Of a DNA stretch of 64,000 nt, positions 20,785-33,100 are shown in pieces. The position numbers were made by a program, and so were the translations under genes. Positions within the stretch are counted from its first letter, which is position 1. The number at the start of each line of letters is the position of its first letter. The notes below the pieces were generated by a model. The model had not been told where the DNA came from and made no database searches. It worked only from the letters and a program-made list of their open reading frames with translations. Source of the DNA: Monarcha castaneiventris obscurior (taxonomy: Eukaryota; Chordata; Aves; Passeriformes; Monarchidae); contig JAMPIT010000541.1 of the NCBI GenBank assembly GCA_026261815.1, forward strand, positions 248,001-312,000, given 5' to 3'.

Positions 20785-21090
20785 GCGCGGAAAAGACTTG
20801 GGGGTGTTGGTTGATGAGAAGCTCAACAAGACCCAGCAATGTGAACTTGCAGCCCAGAAGAACAACAGTATCCTGGGCTGCATCAAGTATTGGGAATTCA
20901 TTCTTCCCTGTAACTGACACACAGGCACAGGTTGCCCAGAGATTATGTGGAATCCCCATCCCTGGAAAAGTTCAAGGCCAGGTTGGATGGGGCTTGGAGC
21001 AGCCTGGGCTAGTGGGAGGTGTCCCTGCCCGTGGCAGGGGGTGGAAGTAAGTGGAAAGTCCCTTCCAATCCAAAATCTGTGATTCTAATT
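20785..21090 (+). mobile_element. CR1 LINE 3' fragment in opposite orientation, internally deleted
   Basis: It reads forward as cttgggggtgttggttgatg, cttgcagcccagaag, tcctgggctgcatcaa, then jumps to ggcacaggttgcccagag, ccatccctggaaaagttcaa and tgtccctgcccgtggcaggg. It ends at ccaatccaaaatctgtgatt, the CR1 3' terminus. The middle of the 3' region is missing after about 20887. It faces the preceding minus-strand CR1 5' end to 5' end, about 25 bp away. Confidence 0.88.
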
Positions 21091-24000
21091 CACCTTTTTG
21101 TCCTCAGTGCTCTCCAGAGTTATTTGTTCCATCCCTTTCCCAAGGATAAAGGTGATGCTGACCAGTTTGGTGGTACCTGACTGGTACCTGACCAGTTTGC
21201 TCTGAAGGATCTCTGAAGAAGTTGTCTGTACAGCAGCAACAGAAAACCACTTACTTGTTCATCTTGGGCAACTGATGTACACCTGCAGAGATTTCACTCC
21301 GAGTTCCTTATCACTCCAATTATATCTACTACAAAAGGCAGCTCTTGAAAGTAGAAAAGATATTGTTAACAGATTCTCAGTGGTTCTTATGCTTTTCATA
21401 CCCAAAAATGTGTGTCAGAAGCAGTCTGTAATATAAAATCTTCAGCAATTAAAGTTTTTTAAATGGTCTTGCTTAACAGTCACTATTAGTCATGATAGAC
21501 ATGACCCCTTCTTTCTTGACAGTATTAATTTTGAGGAGCTCTGCCTTATCTGTCATTATAAATAACAGTAAAGCTGATCTGGGCTGATTTCTTATGCTAA
21601 GCAAATTTAAGTTTCTGATCTTATTTAAATAGAAATTATGTTTTAATTGACAGCCTAAGGATACGAGCGAGGCAAGTTGTGTAAGGACAAGAAATGTCTT
21701 TTATTAGACTAAATAGTAGAGTAGAAAAAAATGAGGCAAGATTTGTTAAGCAGGAGCGTTTCTCTTGATAGGAATTGTTAATAGAAAAATGTAGTTTTAG
21801 GCTATGCTGAATCACAAATAAAATCAAAACGGGGAGAAGGTGAGATGTCCATTTATTATTAACAGCCTGAAGATTTGTTCAGCACACTCTCTGATCTCAG
21901 TGACTTCTAACCATCTGAAAAGTTTACACAAGGGACAGTATTATTCCTGCAATTCTACATTCATGAGATTCTATGTTCTCCTTTTAAATTTTAATTAGTG
22001 CCATCAAGTAAATTTACCTAAATTACCAATCAAGACTGAAAGGTAAGTATTGTAACCTTGGCAAAGGCCATTTTGCACAAAAGGAATGGGGGAAGAATCT
22101 GAGTTATTGCACATGGAATAAAGTTTCTCTCCAGCTGGGAAGATACAGGAACCTGGCAGTGGTGAGGTCAGCAGGGAGAGTTTGGTCACTCCAAACACTG
22201 GACCAGCAGCTCCAGTTAGACAATAAATTGAGGGCTGGATGGGGATTTTGCTGGATGGTAGAAAACACACCAGATGAACATTACCTCTCCATCGGTGGTG
22301 CTTTGAAAATATGCAAAATGAGTTCTCTTAACACTTTTTCTTTTTTTTCTCCATTTAATTTAGACTTGATATGTGATTCACCTGCTCTAGTCACACTTCA
22401 TCTCTGCTTCCCCCTCCCATCTCCTGCTGGCTGGGCTCACACTGATTTTCAGGTGTCAGGCAGCAGCTATTTTGTTTATTAACAAAAATACTTCTGAATC
22501 TTGCAGATAAAATGCAGTTTAATGAAAGGTAAGGAAAATGCCATTAGCACTTGTTCAGAACAGAGACAGCAGCTTGAGAAGGAAATTTCCAGCAACATCC
22601 ATGGCAGCCCAGCCAGCTGGTGAGGCTTTGGGCTCATTAACACTCCCTCCCACAACTGCTTTAAATAAGGTTTGGAAAGGGCTCTTGTCTTTTTGGTTCT
22701 GCTCTGAGGGGTCGGTTGCACCAATCAAGCAGCTTCTTTGAGGCTTCTGCTAGGGCCAGTTATGTTATCAATTTTTTTTTTTTTCTTTTCCTGGTGGAAA
22801 TTCTTGAGTCTTCTTTGCTTCAAGTGAGTCAAAGAGGTAAGGGATGTTTACACTGGTCAATGGCTTATGTGTGAATAGAATTTTCTAGAAATTCTCTGAA
22901 CTTTGTGGCTCGAACAGTAACAGATGAATTTTTAAAAGTATTGGTTTGGAGTCTTTGGTACAGAGGAATTTTATGGGGATTTTAAATCTGATTTGACTGC
23001 TGTAGTTCCTTAAGACAAGTGATTCTTTTTAAAATAGGTTTGCTATTTATCCAGTTGCTATTTGTGTGTCAGACAAGGCTACGGCTTTTTATTTCTAACT
23101 CATTCTGGTGTACTTTAAATTCAAATTTTAAAACTCTGCAGTTTATCAGAGCTAGAAAAACTCACATCTGAACCCTTTACACGAAGGAAAATGGAGCCTC
23201 TAGAGTGCCACGTTTTTGTTTATTCTGGAACTCCCACTGTTACATGTTTTACCTGTTTTGTTCATGTTCCTGAAAGTCTTCTGATGCTTTCCACTTTGTT
23301 AACGCTAATTTTAGGGAGAAATGATTATGAGAAAAATCTGTTTGTGGAAAATTGACTTTCGTTTTGTGAAAGTAACTTGGGATTCCTGATGGCTCAAGTT
23401 GAAACATATGCCAACAAAAAGGGCTAAATACTTATTGTGCCTTATAAATCAAGGAAAGTTAAGTTATTGGGTTGGTGTTTTTTGGTGGTTTTTTTGGTGT
23501 ATGACTTATAGTCTTTACTCTGTTCAACATCTTGGAGTTTGAGGTTTAAATCTTGAGTGGATTTTCCATGCTTGAGGCGGGGGGGCTTTTGTTCTAAGGT
23601 TTTTTTCCCTGTGGAAAAGGCTGGTTGATACCTTTGCAGCAGAGGGAGAGAAGGATTTATCTGGTTAAGGATTTTTTTTTTTTTGTCCAAGGAAACACTA
23701 CAAGTGAAAGTGTAACCCCTAACAATGGGAAAATGCTGTCTGAGGGAAGTGGGAAAGCAGACACTGCTTGTTAAACCAGATAATTGTTGGTGTTGTTAAA
23801 TTAGATGGAATGGCAGGAATAACAAACTGTGTGGGAGCATGGGAGAAGTGTGATAAAGGGAAGGGACAGAAACTGTTTGGAGAAGTTTTGAGGGCTTGCA
23901 CAGCTGCATTTTTCCTAAATAATGCCGAGTTCCTATTTGCCAACTATGTAGCAATTCTCAGTGGCAGTTTAGCCTTGCTTTTGTGATTGAAATGAACCCT

Positions 24001-25620
24001 AGGAGATAGAGCGGGATGAGTTTTAGAGAAAGCTTTTGCAAAGAGGCATCACAAAACAAAGCACGAAGGCTTTTTGGTGAGAGAGAGGCCAAACTCTGTT
24101 GCCTTTTTCTGCCCCATTCCCATTCTTACAGTGATCCTTGTGAAGACACAAGTGTTCTGTGCATGATCTTAGAGGAACTAACAGGAATATCCTGGTTTTG
24201 AGGAGGCAGTGGAGAGATGTGGGGACTGAGGGATGTCACCACATTGTCACCCACCAAATATCCTGTTTAAGAGGCCTGCAGTAGTCCACAGCACCCTAAG
24301 ATTTGGGGTTAAATACAGTAAGAAAGAAGATGATAATTTTTTATAAAGAAGTGTATTGATGGAATAAATGAGACTTTAGACTGGGTGCTTTGAAGCAGTC
24401 ATGCCTTGCCTCACGTTTAGGGACCTATTTACCATGTTTGCTGTCAGTTTTTTATTGTCAGCTCTTAAAAATATAGCCTAAAAAAACCACACCAAAATAG
24501 CAGAGTTAGCTTTGATCTGTAAAATAACACCTGAGTGAGGCATCGGTTGTGTAGCAACTCAAAATACCAATTTCTGAGCTGACAGTGGAGCACAAATGAG
24601 GTGCTGAGGTGTTAAGATTTCCCGATAAATTGGGATTACTTTGAGAGAATTAGGTCTGGTTTTATTAGACACCTTTTGCTTTGTGTTCATGATTTCATGG
24701 GGAGAAGCCATGAAAAAGCTGAGAGCTGCATTATAGCTGGGCTTCAATATAGGAAAGATAAAATATGACCTTATGTTAAAAAAAAAAATCACTTTGGGGG
24801 TTCAGCTGGTGAAAGTTAGGACACCCTGTTAAATATTTTGTCTTTTAGTATGAACACAAGCTGCTTGATCATGTGAGCAGAAGTGCATAAGTAAAAGATG
24901 ATTTTTTTCAAGTATTTCATTCGTACCTAATAGTTAAGATATATTTTTATTGACATTAAATAATGTATACACTGCAGCATAAAAAGCCAAAAGGATGTCC
25001 TTTAAGGCATGGTGGTTTTGAAGTAGGAAATCTTTCCTTTATCATCTAAATTGTCCCTCCGTCACAGTTTATAACCATCACCCCTTATCGTATGGCAGCA
25101 AGCCCTATTGAAAAGTTTGTCCCCATGGCACAAAGATAGTTCGTTTTTTTGAATTCAGCTCTGGAAAGCCAGGTATTAAAGATGAAAATAGTTGGGAGCT
25201 GCATCTTGTAAGGAGTATTACTGTCGATGTACGGTGATTTTTTTCTAACCTTTTGATAAGTTAAGGACTATGTAAGATCTGTCCTGACAGTACCTTTTGA
25301 TGTGAAAATATCCTTTGTGACAAGTTTTGAATTTACTCTTTTTAGGCTTCTATTCGTACCCTTTCGCGTATATCCTAGGAACAGCGAGAATATGGCAGGA
25401 ATAGAGAGCAAAATTCAGAATCCGTGCGAACTAACAGATAAAAATGCGATCCTTTGAGCAGGGGGGTTTTTACACACTTTGTCGCAGTGGCAGCGTTATC
25501 AAGGACACGGACTCTCTCTTGCTTTACGGTGTGTGCCTGGCTCGCGTGGCCCTAAACAGCAGCCGCTTTGGTGTCTTTGCGAAGGCTGCGCCTCGTAGGA
25601 AGACGCGTAGCAAAACGCGT
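21091..25620. other. Intergenic spacer next to ABTB2
   Basis: This is AT-rich noncoding DNA. A small duplicated motif (gaccagttt with ggtacctga, twice) lies at 21160-21198. Poly-T runs occur at about 22772 and 23671. No gene or repeat family was recognised. CpG content rises from about 25450 toward the promoter. Confidence 0.6.
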
Positions 25621-25773
25621 TTTAAGTTCAATTACACGGATTTGAGGAGCCGAGCCCGAACGGCAGCGACGCCACCGCGGCCGCGCGGGGGCGCCCTCGG
25701 CCCGCAAACCCCGCCGGGACGCGCCGGGCTCCCGGCCCGAGATCGGGGGGCCCCGCCGTGCTACAGGGGCTCC

Positions 25774-25870
25774 GGGGCCGCCCGCAGCATCCCCGGTGCA
25801 AGGCCCGGGGCCGCCCGCAGCATCCCCGGTGCAAGCGCCGGGCCCCGGGGCCGCCCGCAGCATCCCCGCT
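25774..25870. repeat. GC-rich direct repeat in the ABTB2 promoter (3 copies)
   Basis: The motif ggggccgcccgcagcatccc occurs at 25774, 25807 and 25847, with spacings of 33 and 40 bp. Copies 1 and 2 are identical over 29 bp. Copy 3 diverges after the core. It lies about 100-190 bp upstream of the twin ATTGG boxes. Confidence 0.93.
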
Positions 25871-26137
25871 CCGAGCGCCGACCCCGCTCGGGCTCCGCGC
25901 CGCGCACCGCCCGCTCCCCGCGCCCTCCCTGGCCCCGCCTCCCGCCCCGCCCTTCTGGCGCCTGATTGGCCGGGCCGCCCCCCCCGCCGCCGCCGATTGG
26001 TGCTGGCCGCGCGGCTCATTTGCATGCGGCGGTGCGGAGCCGCGGCGGGGAAGTTGCGCCGCAGCCGCCGCCGAGCGCCCGTCCCGGCCCGCCGGAGCTC
26101 CGCGCCCGCCGCCGCCGCCGCCCGGGCCGAGCGGGAC

Positions 26138-26173
26138 ATGGCTGAGCGCAGCCTCCCGCCGGGATGGAGGTAG
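26138..26173 (+). CDS. Short upstream ORF in the ABTB2 leader
   Basis: An ATG at 26138 in a strong context (gacATGG) opens an 11-codon ORF, MAERSLPPGWR, that stops at TAG 26171-26173. This is 129 bp before the main ATG, whose own context is weak (C at -3, G at +4). If the transcript starts upstream of 26138, the uORF would be read first and could damp ABTB2 translation. Whether it lies in the mRNA is not visible. Confidence 0.45.
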   Translation: MAERSLPPGWR

Positions 26174-26302
26174 CCGGGCCCGCGGGGAGGGCTCCTGCCC
26201 GCTGCGCCGCCAATCCGCCCGCGCCGCTCGGGGCTCGCTAGGGATCTGCCCCAGGCTCACCTTTCGCGCTTGTCCTGCCGCTTGGCTTAACCCGTCTTTC
26301 CT

Positions 26303-27164
26303 ATGGCTGGGATATACAGCTCGACTCTGAAGACCCTGGAGGATTTAACTTTGGACTCTGGTTATGGGGCAGGGGATTCCTGCAGGTCCCTTAGTCTCTC
26401 TTCTTCCAAGTCCAACTCGCAAGCCTTCACCTCTTCTCAGCACAGAGGCAACTGGTGGTACTACTCGGGCTCCATGAACAGTAGGAATAACAGCTGGGAC
26501 ACCGTGAACACCGTGCTGCCGGAAGACCCCGAGGTCGCAGATATCTTCTCCAAGTGCCCTAAGCTGCCGGATCTCGAGGAGTACCCTTGGACCGATGAAG
26601 ACATCGGCAGAATCCTGCGCAGAGGGAAGGCAGAGGGCCACGGCCGGAGCTTTTCGCAGGAAGCTGTGCGGCGGCTCTCGCAGCTGCTGCGGCGAGCCCT
26701 GATCCGGGTGTCGCGGGAGGCTCAGCGCCTCAGCGTGATGCACTCCAAGTGCACCCGCTTCGAGGTGCAGAGCGCCATCAAACTCATCCAGAGCTGGGCC
26801 CTGGCCGAGAGCTGCGTCCTGGCCACCGTCAAGGCGCTCTCCCTGTACAGCATGAGCGCCGGCGACGGGCTGAGGAAAGGCAAATCGGCCCGGTGCGGCC
26901 TCACCTTCTCGGTCGGGAGGTTTTTCAGGTGGATGGTGGACACGAGGATCTCGGTGAGGATCCACGAGTACGCGGCCATCTCCTTGACGGCGTGCATGGA
27001 GAACCTGGTGGAAGAGATTAAGGCTAGGGTTTTGGCGAGTCAGAGCCCCGATGGTGGAGGGGAGATCTCGGCTGAAATCCTGGAGATGGTTATCAACAAC
27101 GATGCGGAACTTTGGGGAGTGTTGCAACCTTACGAGCACCTCATCTGTGGGAAAAACGCTAATG
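26303..27164 (+). CDS. ABTB2: ABTB2 coding exon 1 (residues 1-287)
   Basis: This is the first coding exon of ankyrin repeat and BTB domain containing protein 2 (BPOZ-2), a protein of about 1,000 aa. It opens [20 protein letters not shown] and includes [17 protein letters not shown], both characteristic of ABTB2. Residues 20-60 are Ser-rich and likely disordered. Residues about 117-183 (core [20 protein letters not shown]) read like an H2B histone fold. Residues about 196-275 ([35 protein letters not shown]) read like H2A. The donor AATG|GTAAGA (GT at 27165) leaves phase 1. The ankyrin and BTB domains are in later exons, beyond the window. BPOZ-2 has been described as a Cullin-3 adaptor. Translation past 27164 runs into the intron. 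Confidence 0.96.
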
Positions 27165-27165
27165 G

Positions 27166-30100
27166 TAAGAAACCAGCTTTTCCCAGTCTGTCGCCTTCAT
27201 ACCAGCGAGCTTTACGGTAAAATCCTCGCTCTCTGCGGACTTGGGGTTTTGCTGGGTTTTCCTTGGATCTGGATCGCATCTCGGCCGTGGTTTGTGTGTG
27301 CGTAAAGCGGGCATGACGGTCTTGCCAGGCAGGAATGGTCCTGCTCCGTCCCTAGGATGTACCAGGTTATAAAAGGCTGTGGGAAACCGAGCCCTGGTGT
27401 CCTGACAAATATCTGACTTTCCAGCAGCTGCTGTTTTGAGCATTTTCCCTCTAACTGGCGTGCAGATGTGTTCTCTGTAGCCCTGAGATGAAATGCGCTT
27501 TACAAGCTGCTGTCCAGAAAGTACCACTGTATCTCTCTTAATCAAAATTTGTCTTACAGCGAGTATCTTGCAGTTTCGTCTTAAAGATGCTGTTACCGTG
27601 TACGGCCTGGAGAGGGAAAACAACATTAATTTTTTTTCCCCCCCCTTTGCAGCAGTAAAATTCACTTTCTGAGCAAAAACTTTAGACCTCCTTGTAGCTC
27701 AGCAGAAACCTGCGGTGTCCTTGCCTGCCATAAACAGGAGCTTGTGTGAGTGTAGGACGGTGCCTCGGTGATGAGAATAACACGGTGCTGGGGCACTTAC
27801 CGCTGTCATTTGTTTGGAAAGCAAAGTTTCCGAGCACTTGAGCAGATAGAGGAATGTTGGCATCTTCCTGCTAGAACGGGGAGCAGTTTGGAAGGCTTAA
27901 GCCGTGACAGTTGTGTTAAGGAGCCGCGCTGTTTATTTTGCATTGACACACTGAGGAATACCATGTTTTTCCATGGAAAATTGAGGGAAGCGTCCAGTGT
28001 GGACAAGTATGTTGTGTGCCACCCACGGTTTCATGGCTTTTGCTGGCCCCTGTTACGGTCGACTGTTCCATGCTTAACACGTTTGTGATTTAACTCTGTG
28101 AAACCAAGGGGCTCGGTCTTTTCAGAAGGGAATCTCGTGGCGAGAGAAGTAAAGAAGCTGTTTTCTTTCGAGGGAAAACCCCTTTGAAACACTTTGTCAG
28201 AGCTGGGCTGACTCACCTCCTCCTCCTCCCTGGGTGCATTGATTTCCTGCAGTTTTCCTGCACCCGGGCAATTCCGTGATTCACATCACGAGTAGGTGAC
28301 TGCAGCGGGTGTCCCCTTTGGGTCAGCATTGCTAAACATTTGTGAAATTAATGTGAGGAGCCCCGTGGCTGTTCTCTTGGCACTGGTTCAAGGCATAACT
28401 GTAGCTTTAAAAGTCACAGACGTCTCCACTTCTAGCTACAAGCTCTTGGATGATTAGGGAGGTATGAGGATGCTGTGTCTGCCAAAACACTTGCCATTCT
28501 TTGTTTATCCTGGGAGCGTTTGTCCCCAGCTCCGAGAAGAGGACTTGTTCCCCCTCTCTTGTTCCTTATTTAGGACACCTGCAGTGAAATACTTTGGTTC
28601 TGTGAACCGAAATGTCCATTTCAGCTCTTCTCTGCTCAATGCTTCTGCCGCACAGGTTCTGTGTGTAGAGTGAAGAGTTGGACTCTCACTGAGCTTTTTT
28701 TTTTATTTATTAATCTATTTAAGAGAAATCTCCTTGGAAAAAGTGCAGTGAATGAATGGATGCTGGCGTTGAATGGGAAGAAGAAGGGCGAGTGTGCAGG
28801 GAAATGCTTATAAATATTCAGAGCACCAAATGGTCAGTTATGATAACGCTGCTGCACAGGGGAAGGGCGAGCAGTCAGCGGCCACAGAAGGATTGGCTTC
28901 TGTTGCCTCTTTTGTTGTTCCTGCCTTTCAGATCAATTCTGTCAATAACTGAATGCATTTTTTAAGTCTGGAAATTGAATAAAACCCCACATGAAGGCAT
29001 CCCGTGATTTCCTGTGACAGTCTGTCACTAGTGTTTTACCTGACACAAGTCAGTGAATCGTCTAAATGGCTTTTTCTTGCGGTTGTAAGGCCACAAATGG
29101 TTTTTATATGGATGCAAAAAAGCTTGAAATAAGTTCTCCATTCTTCTCCCTGTAGGAATTGTAAATGAGTAGTATTCACATCATTCCGCACAGTGCTTTC
29201 AAATGATCTTGTCTTTTACATTAATTTAAATCTGAAGTAGATCTGGCAGTGAAATAACTGGATTTATTCCTGCTTAAGGAGCAGGGAAAGTTGCTTTACT
29301 GTCACTTTTGTCTCTTTTCTGGTAAGAGCATTTAGTGGAGCACTCATAAATTGCAAACTTGGGCGGGGAGTTGTGTGTGTGTATGTTGGGTTTTGTTTTA
29401 TAGCCCTGAGTTTGATGGCAGAGATAAAAAGCACTTAGAGGTTCAGTCCTAACTCCAGTCAAGCATTGTAATCCCTGGATGAAATCCATGGCGCTGTCCT
29501 ATGCAGAAGATTGCACGGGATTATCATAATGGACATTTCTGGCATTATGATCTATTGAATATCATTTTCATTATTAGATCAGGACAGCCTGCTGCTTTGG
29601 AGTCAAAGAAACAGTAAGTAAATACATAAATCTTCCTAAAGTCTCATGAGACGGAGGTTTAGACCTGTATTTCTTCAGTGACTAATCTCCCATCAAAGAC
29701 CACAGTCCAGTCACTGGTCTTGAAGCTTTGGAGGCTGAAAGAGCAATATTGTGTGTAACAACAAACGTGTTTTAATCAACACCTGCTGTGTGAAGGGTAA
29801 AGTTTGAAACGCTGCAAATGCTTAAGGGGGAATTCTAATATTATTTTTAAATAAACAATAATCTGTGGCTTGCTTGTTTATTTGCCCTTTTATGTGAAGC
29901 TGTTCTTTAATCAAGTTTTTTGCTGCTTCTGTGAGCCATTCTCTGCTCACTGTCTCTGTGTGAGTTCTGACTTTGTGCTTCGGACTTGGTGGCTCTGCCT
30001 TGGAAGGAGGAGGAATGACCTGAGCCTGTGGCCCTGAGGAGTCCTGCCAGGCTCTGGGTGTGTTAATGCCTCCAAGGGCAAGGTCTTTCTAGGCAGAATC

Positions 30101-33100
30101 CAAGGGAGGACATTGCAAAAATCAAGGGATGCTGGACAGAAAGTGAAGCGCCAGCAGCAAAAATGATAAGCAGCTGCTGAACAACGTAGCTAGTGAAAGG
30201 TAAAACAAGTGGGAACTGGAATGCATGTTTTATTTTCTATTTTTAATGACATGGTATGATATCCAGTGGTAGAGAGTGCACCCAGTAGTTTCACAGGGGT
30301 CTTGAGACATGCTAATTTGGAATATTAGAGTCTGTTAATTTATAATGTTTGTTGAGAGACAAGTTGGAAATCCGAACTTACCTTGGGAATGTGATTCTTT
30401 TACTTGATCTGCCTATGTTTGGTGCATGGTTCTTTAGACTCTGAACTGTCAGCACTGCAAGTGCATTTTGATATTATTGCCCTGTTAATTACAGCACTTG
30501 GGTTGTACTGAACTCTCTGGTTATGGTCAGGCTCTCCTGTGTCTGCCAGTCCACCTGCTGTGCTGTTTAATGCATCAGCACATCCTGGTGCTCTGGAGAT
30601 AGAAGTGTTGACAGATGTTTTGCCAAAGGAAAAAAAAAAAAGGAGAGGGGGAAGGGTTGGAATTTAACTTGATAATGCTGTTTCTTCATGTACCTCTTAG
30701 CCCAAACACTTGAAGTTCTCCCTGGATGAACTAATCCACAAATGAGTCTTGTGGCTTGCTGAGCTGAGGAGGAGGAGAAGAAATAGGATCTGAAATAATT
30801 CTCTGTGTGTTTTGAGGCATTTTTCTTAGAAGAGGGTTGAGGGGGGAGATGTATAACCTTTCCTCACAGTGTGAGGGAGTGGTTTGGACTCTATAAAATT
30901 AAACAAGGCATGCTTTTTCTTCTCTGTGACACTAAACACTGGCAAACCTTATCAAACATCAAACATGGGCTTAGCATTTACTGTCACCAACCCTGTGTTC
31001 TTCTGTATTTCACACTGCACTAACACAGGTTAAAAATTACAGCCAGTTTTAACACAGAGGATTTTTTAGAGCTATGCCATGATGAAAATTCCTTTTTACG
31101 CCTGTCACGTGGTCTGAATTAACTTTTTTCATTTCTGCATAGTCACGGTACTGTATTGAAATGCAGCATGGGGGGAAGAAAATACTGACATTTCAATAAG
31201 CAGAATGTCCTTTTGTTATCTGAGCTGAACAAACGGGTCTGCTCATCAAGAGCCTCATCAATTTTAATAAGCTATCAGCTCCACAAGTCTTCAGGAAAGC
31301 ACTGCGTGGTGGAAGGGGGGCTTTTTTGGGCGGGGGAAGAGCTGCAAAGGCAATCAATAAATGAAACTGAGGGGAAATACAAGACTCATATGGTGGGACA
31401 GCAGGTGGCCTGCAAATTGTTTCAGAAAAAAAAAAGCTCAGGTAACTCTGTCTTCTGTGTTACCTTGTCTGAAGCAGGAGTTGGAAGCAATTTTGGGGAT
31501 TCCTGGGCAGGAATTTGGTAACTTGTGTACACATTTCCATGTTGGATGAGCTGGTTGTGGCTGTGATCCTCTTCCAGCAATGGCTTCGTTCACCTCTGCA
31601 CCCCCAGCCCACCTCGTGTGCTTCCACTCCTACACAGCCAAGAGCTTGGATTTCTATCCACAAAGCCACAGGGACAAATTCTTCAAGCCTAAATGTTAAT
31701 GCTTGTACACACATGCTCACCTCTCCTACCAAAAACAAACCACCAGGTGCATCTCTGCAGATGTCTGTGTTTTTAATTGTGCATCTTATGGTGAAGTGTA
31801 GAGCAAGTGAGGCTAAAATGCCTTTTTTTTCCCCCACTTACAGTCAGTTTTCTGTGTGTCTGTATAAACTTTTTTAGTTATAGTAAAGGGAAATAAATGT
31901 AATTACTGTAAAAAATAATGATGCTGTCTTAACCCTTCACATTGCTGATACTGCCCCAGGGCAATAAAATTTGTGTCCTTTCAGTAAAATTGGTTAAAGA
32001 GCAAGTGCTGGAATCCCTCTGACTGTAACTACCAGAAGCAAATGCTGGTGATATTTGGATTTTTATTGGAATCTGTGTTGGTGGCAACTTAACTCTGTGA
32101 AACAGAGGAGTTGGGCTGTGAGGGAGAGACCTGGAAAGAAACTCAGTGATCTGTTGTGTCAAGGCTGAAATCTCTTGTTACTGCTGAAGTTTGAACTGAA
32201 CAGATATTGTTGGGGCCAGGAGGGAATTTTATCCCTAAGTTACAACAGGGTTTTGGCATTTGGTTCATTCATTTCTTGATTTTCCAGGTGTAAAATCAGG
32301 CTGGTTTAGCTCAAAGATTAGCAGTGAACACCTGTGCAATATTTTGGGGTGCTCTTACATGTCACCAGCAGAAAATGAGGAGTGAGCTCTGAGTGTTTGT
32401 ATTTTAGTAATGAAACAGGGTGTTTGATGTACATGTCTTCTGATACTGGAATAACTGGAATTTAATGGGAGATCTTGCAGCTGATTTTGCTGAACTGAGC
32501 CACCAGGGTGTGGGATTTTTTTTCTCATGTCCCCCATCTAATTTCTAATGTGATTTGAAACTTAAACTCACCTGATTGAGGGAGAGTTGCTGGTTGTTAA
32601 TCAACTTCCATAACTGATCTACAGGATTATGGATATCCTCCTCTTCCTTGAGATCAGCACTCATCCAGAGCATGGATGTCATATATAAAGATTTTGGCTG
32701 TTTTGATGTCTTAATCCTCCCTAATTTGGGGTTATTCCAAAACTAGCTGCAGTGGTAACAAAGGGTAGTGGTGAGTTTTGAATCAATTTTGTTTTGATAA
32801 TGGGGTTGAGATGAAACATCTTACGCTGAAAAATCTTGTTTGGGTAGTAATGTTCTTGCAATGTTTTCATGTTGAAATAATTTATTTGTGCTGATGTACA
32901 TCACGGGATTCAATTACTCCAGTTAATGGTCCATTTAGAGCTTTCTTCATCTGTTTGATTTTTCTGTCCCTTTCCCCAGCTTGGTTTTGTAATGGATGGG
33001 TCTGCAACAACTCAAAGGAAATGCTTCAGTTTATGAAGTCTTCTGTTGCAGGAAACATAAGTAAAGTACTGGAAACACTTATTTACAATAGACCATAAAA

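Larger units (their letters stand above)
25621..26302 (+). promoter_or_regulatory. ABTB2: ABTB2 CpG-island promoter and 5' leader
   Basis: This is very GC- and CpG-rich with no TATA box. GC boxes (ccgcctcccgccccgccc) lie at about 25935-25952. Two ATTGG (inverted CCAAT, NF-Y type) boxes at 25965-25969 and 25996-26000 are 31 bp apart. A perfect octamer ATTTGCAT (POU/Oct site) is at 26018-26025. Transcription probably starts shortly downstream, around 26040-26110, which is inference. The CpG island continues through coding exon 1. Confidence 0.8.

Noticed and set aside
25478..25503. Sequence resembling the 5' end of U4 snRNA (cgcagtggcag)
   Set aside because: The match covers only about 14 bases with one insertion and then ends. 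There is no U4 body or snRNA promoter.
25552..26260. Long antisense and sense ORFs (up to about 210 codons) over the ABTB2 promoter
   Set aside because: They are Ala/Gly/Pro/Arg-rich frames created by GC-rich CpG-island DNA, with no family resemblance and in conflict with the ABTB2 leader.
26345..27139. 264-codon minus-strand ORF across ABTB2 exon 1
   Set aside because: It is a mirror of the real exon. The plus-strand frame encodes recognisable ABTB2 and the antisense frame encodes nothing known.
27165..27220. Extension of ABTB2 exon 1 to the stop at 27220
   Set aside because: Homology ends at the GTAAGA donor at 27165. The extra residues are intron translation, although an intron-retained form cannot be excluded.
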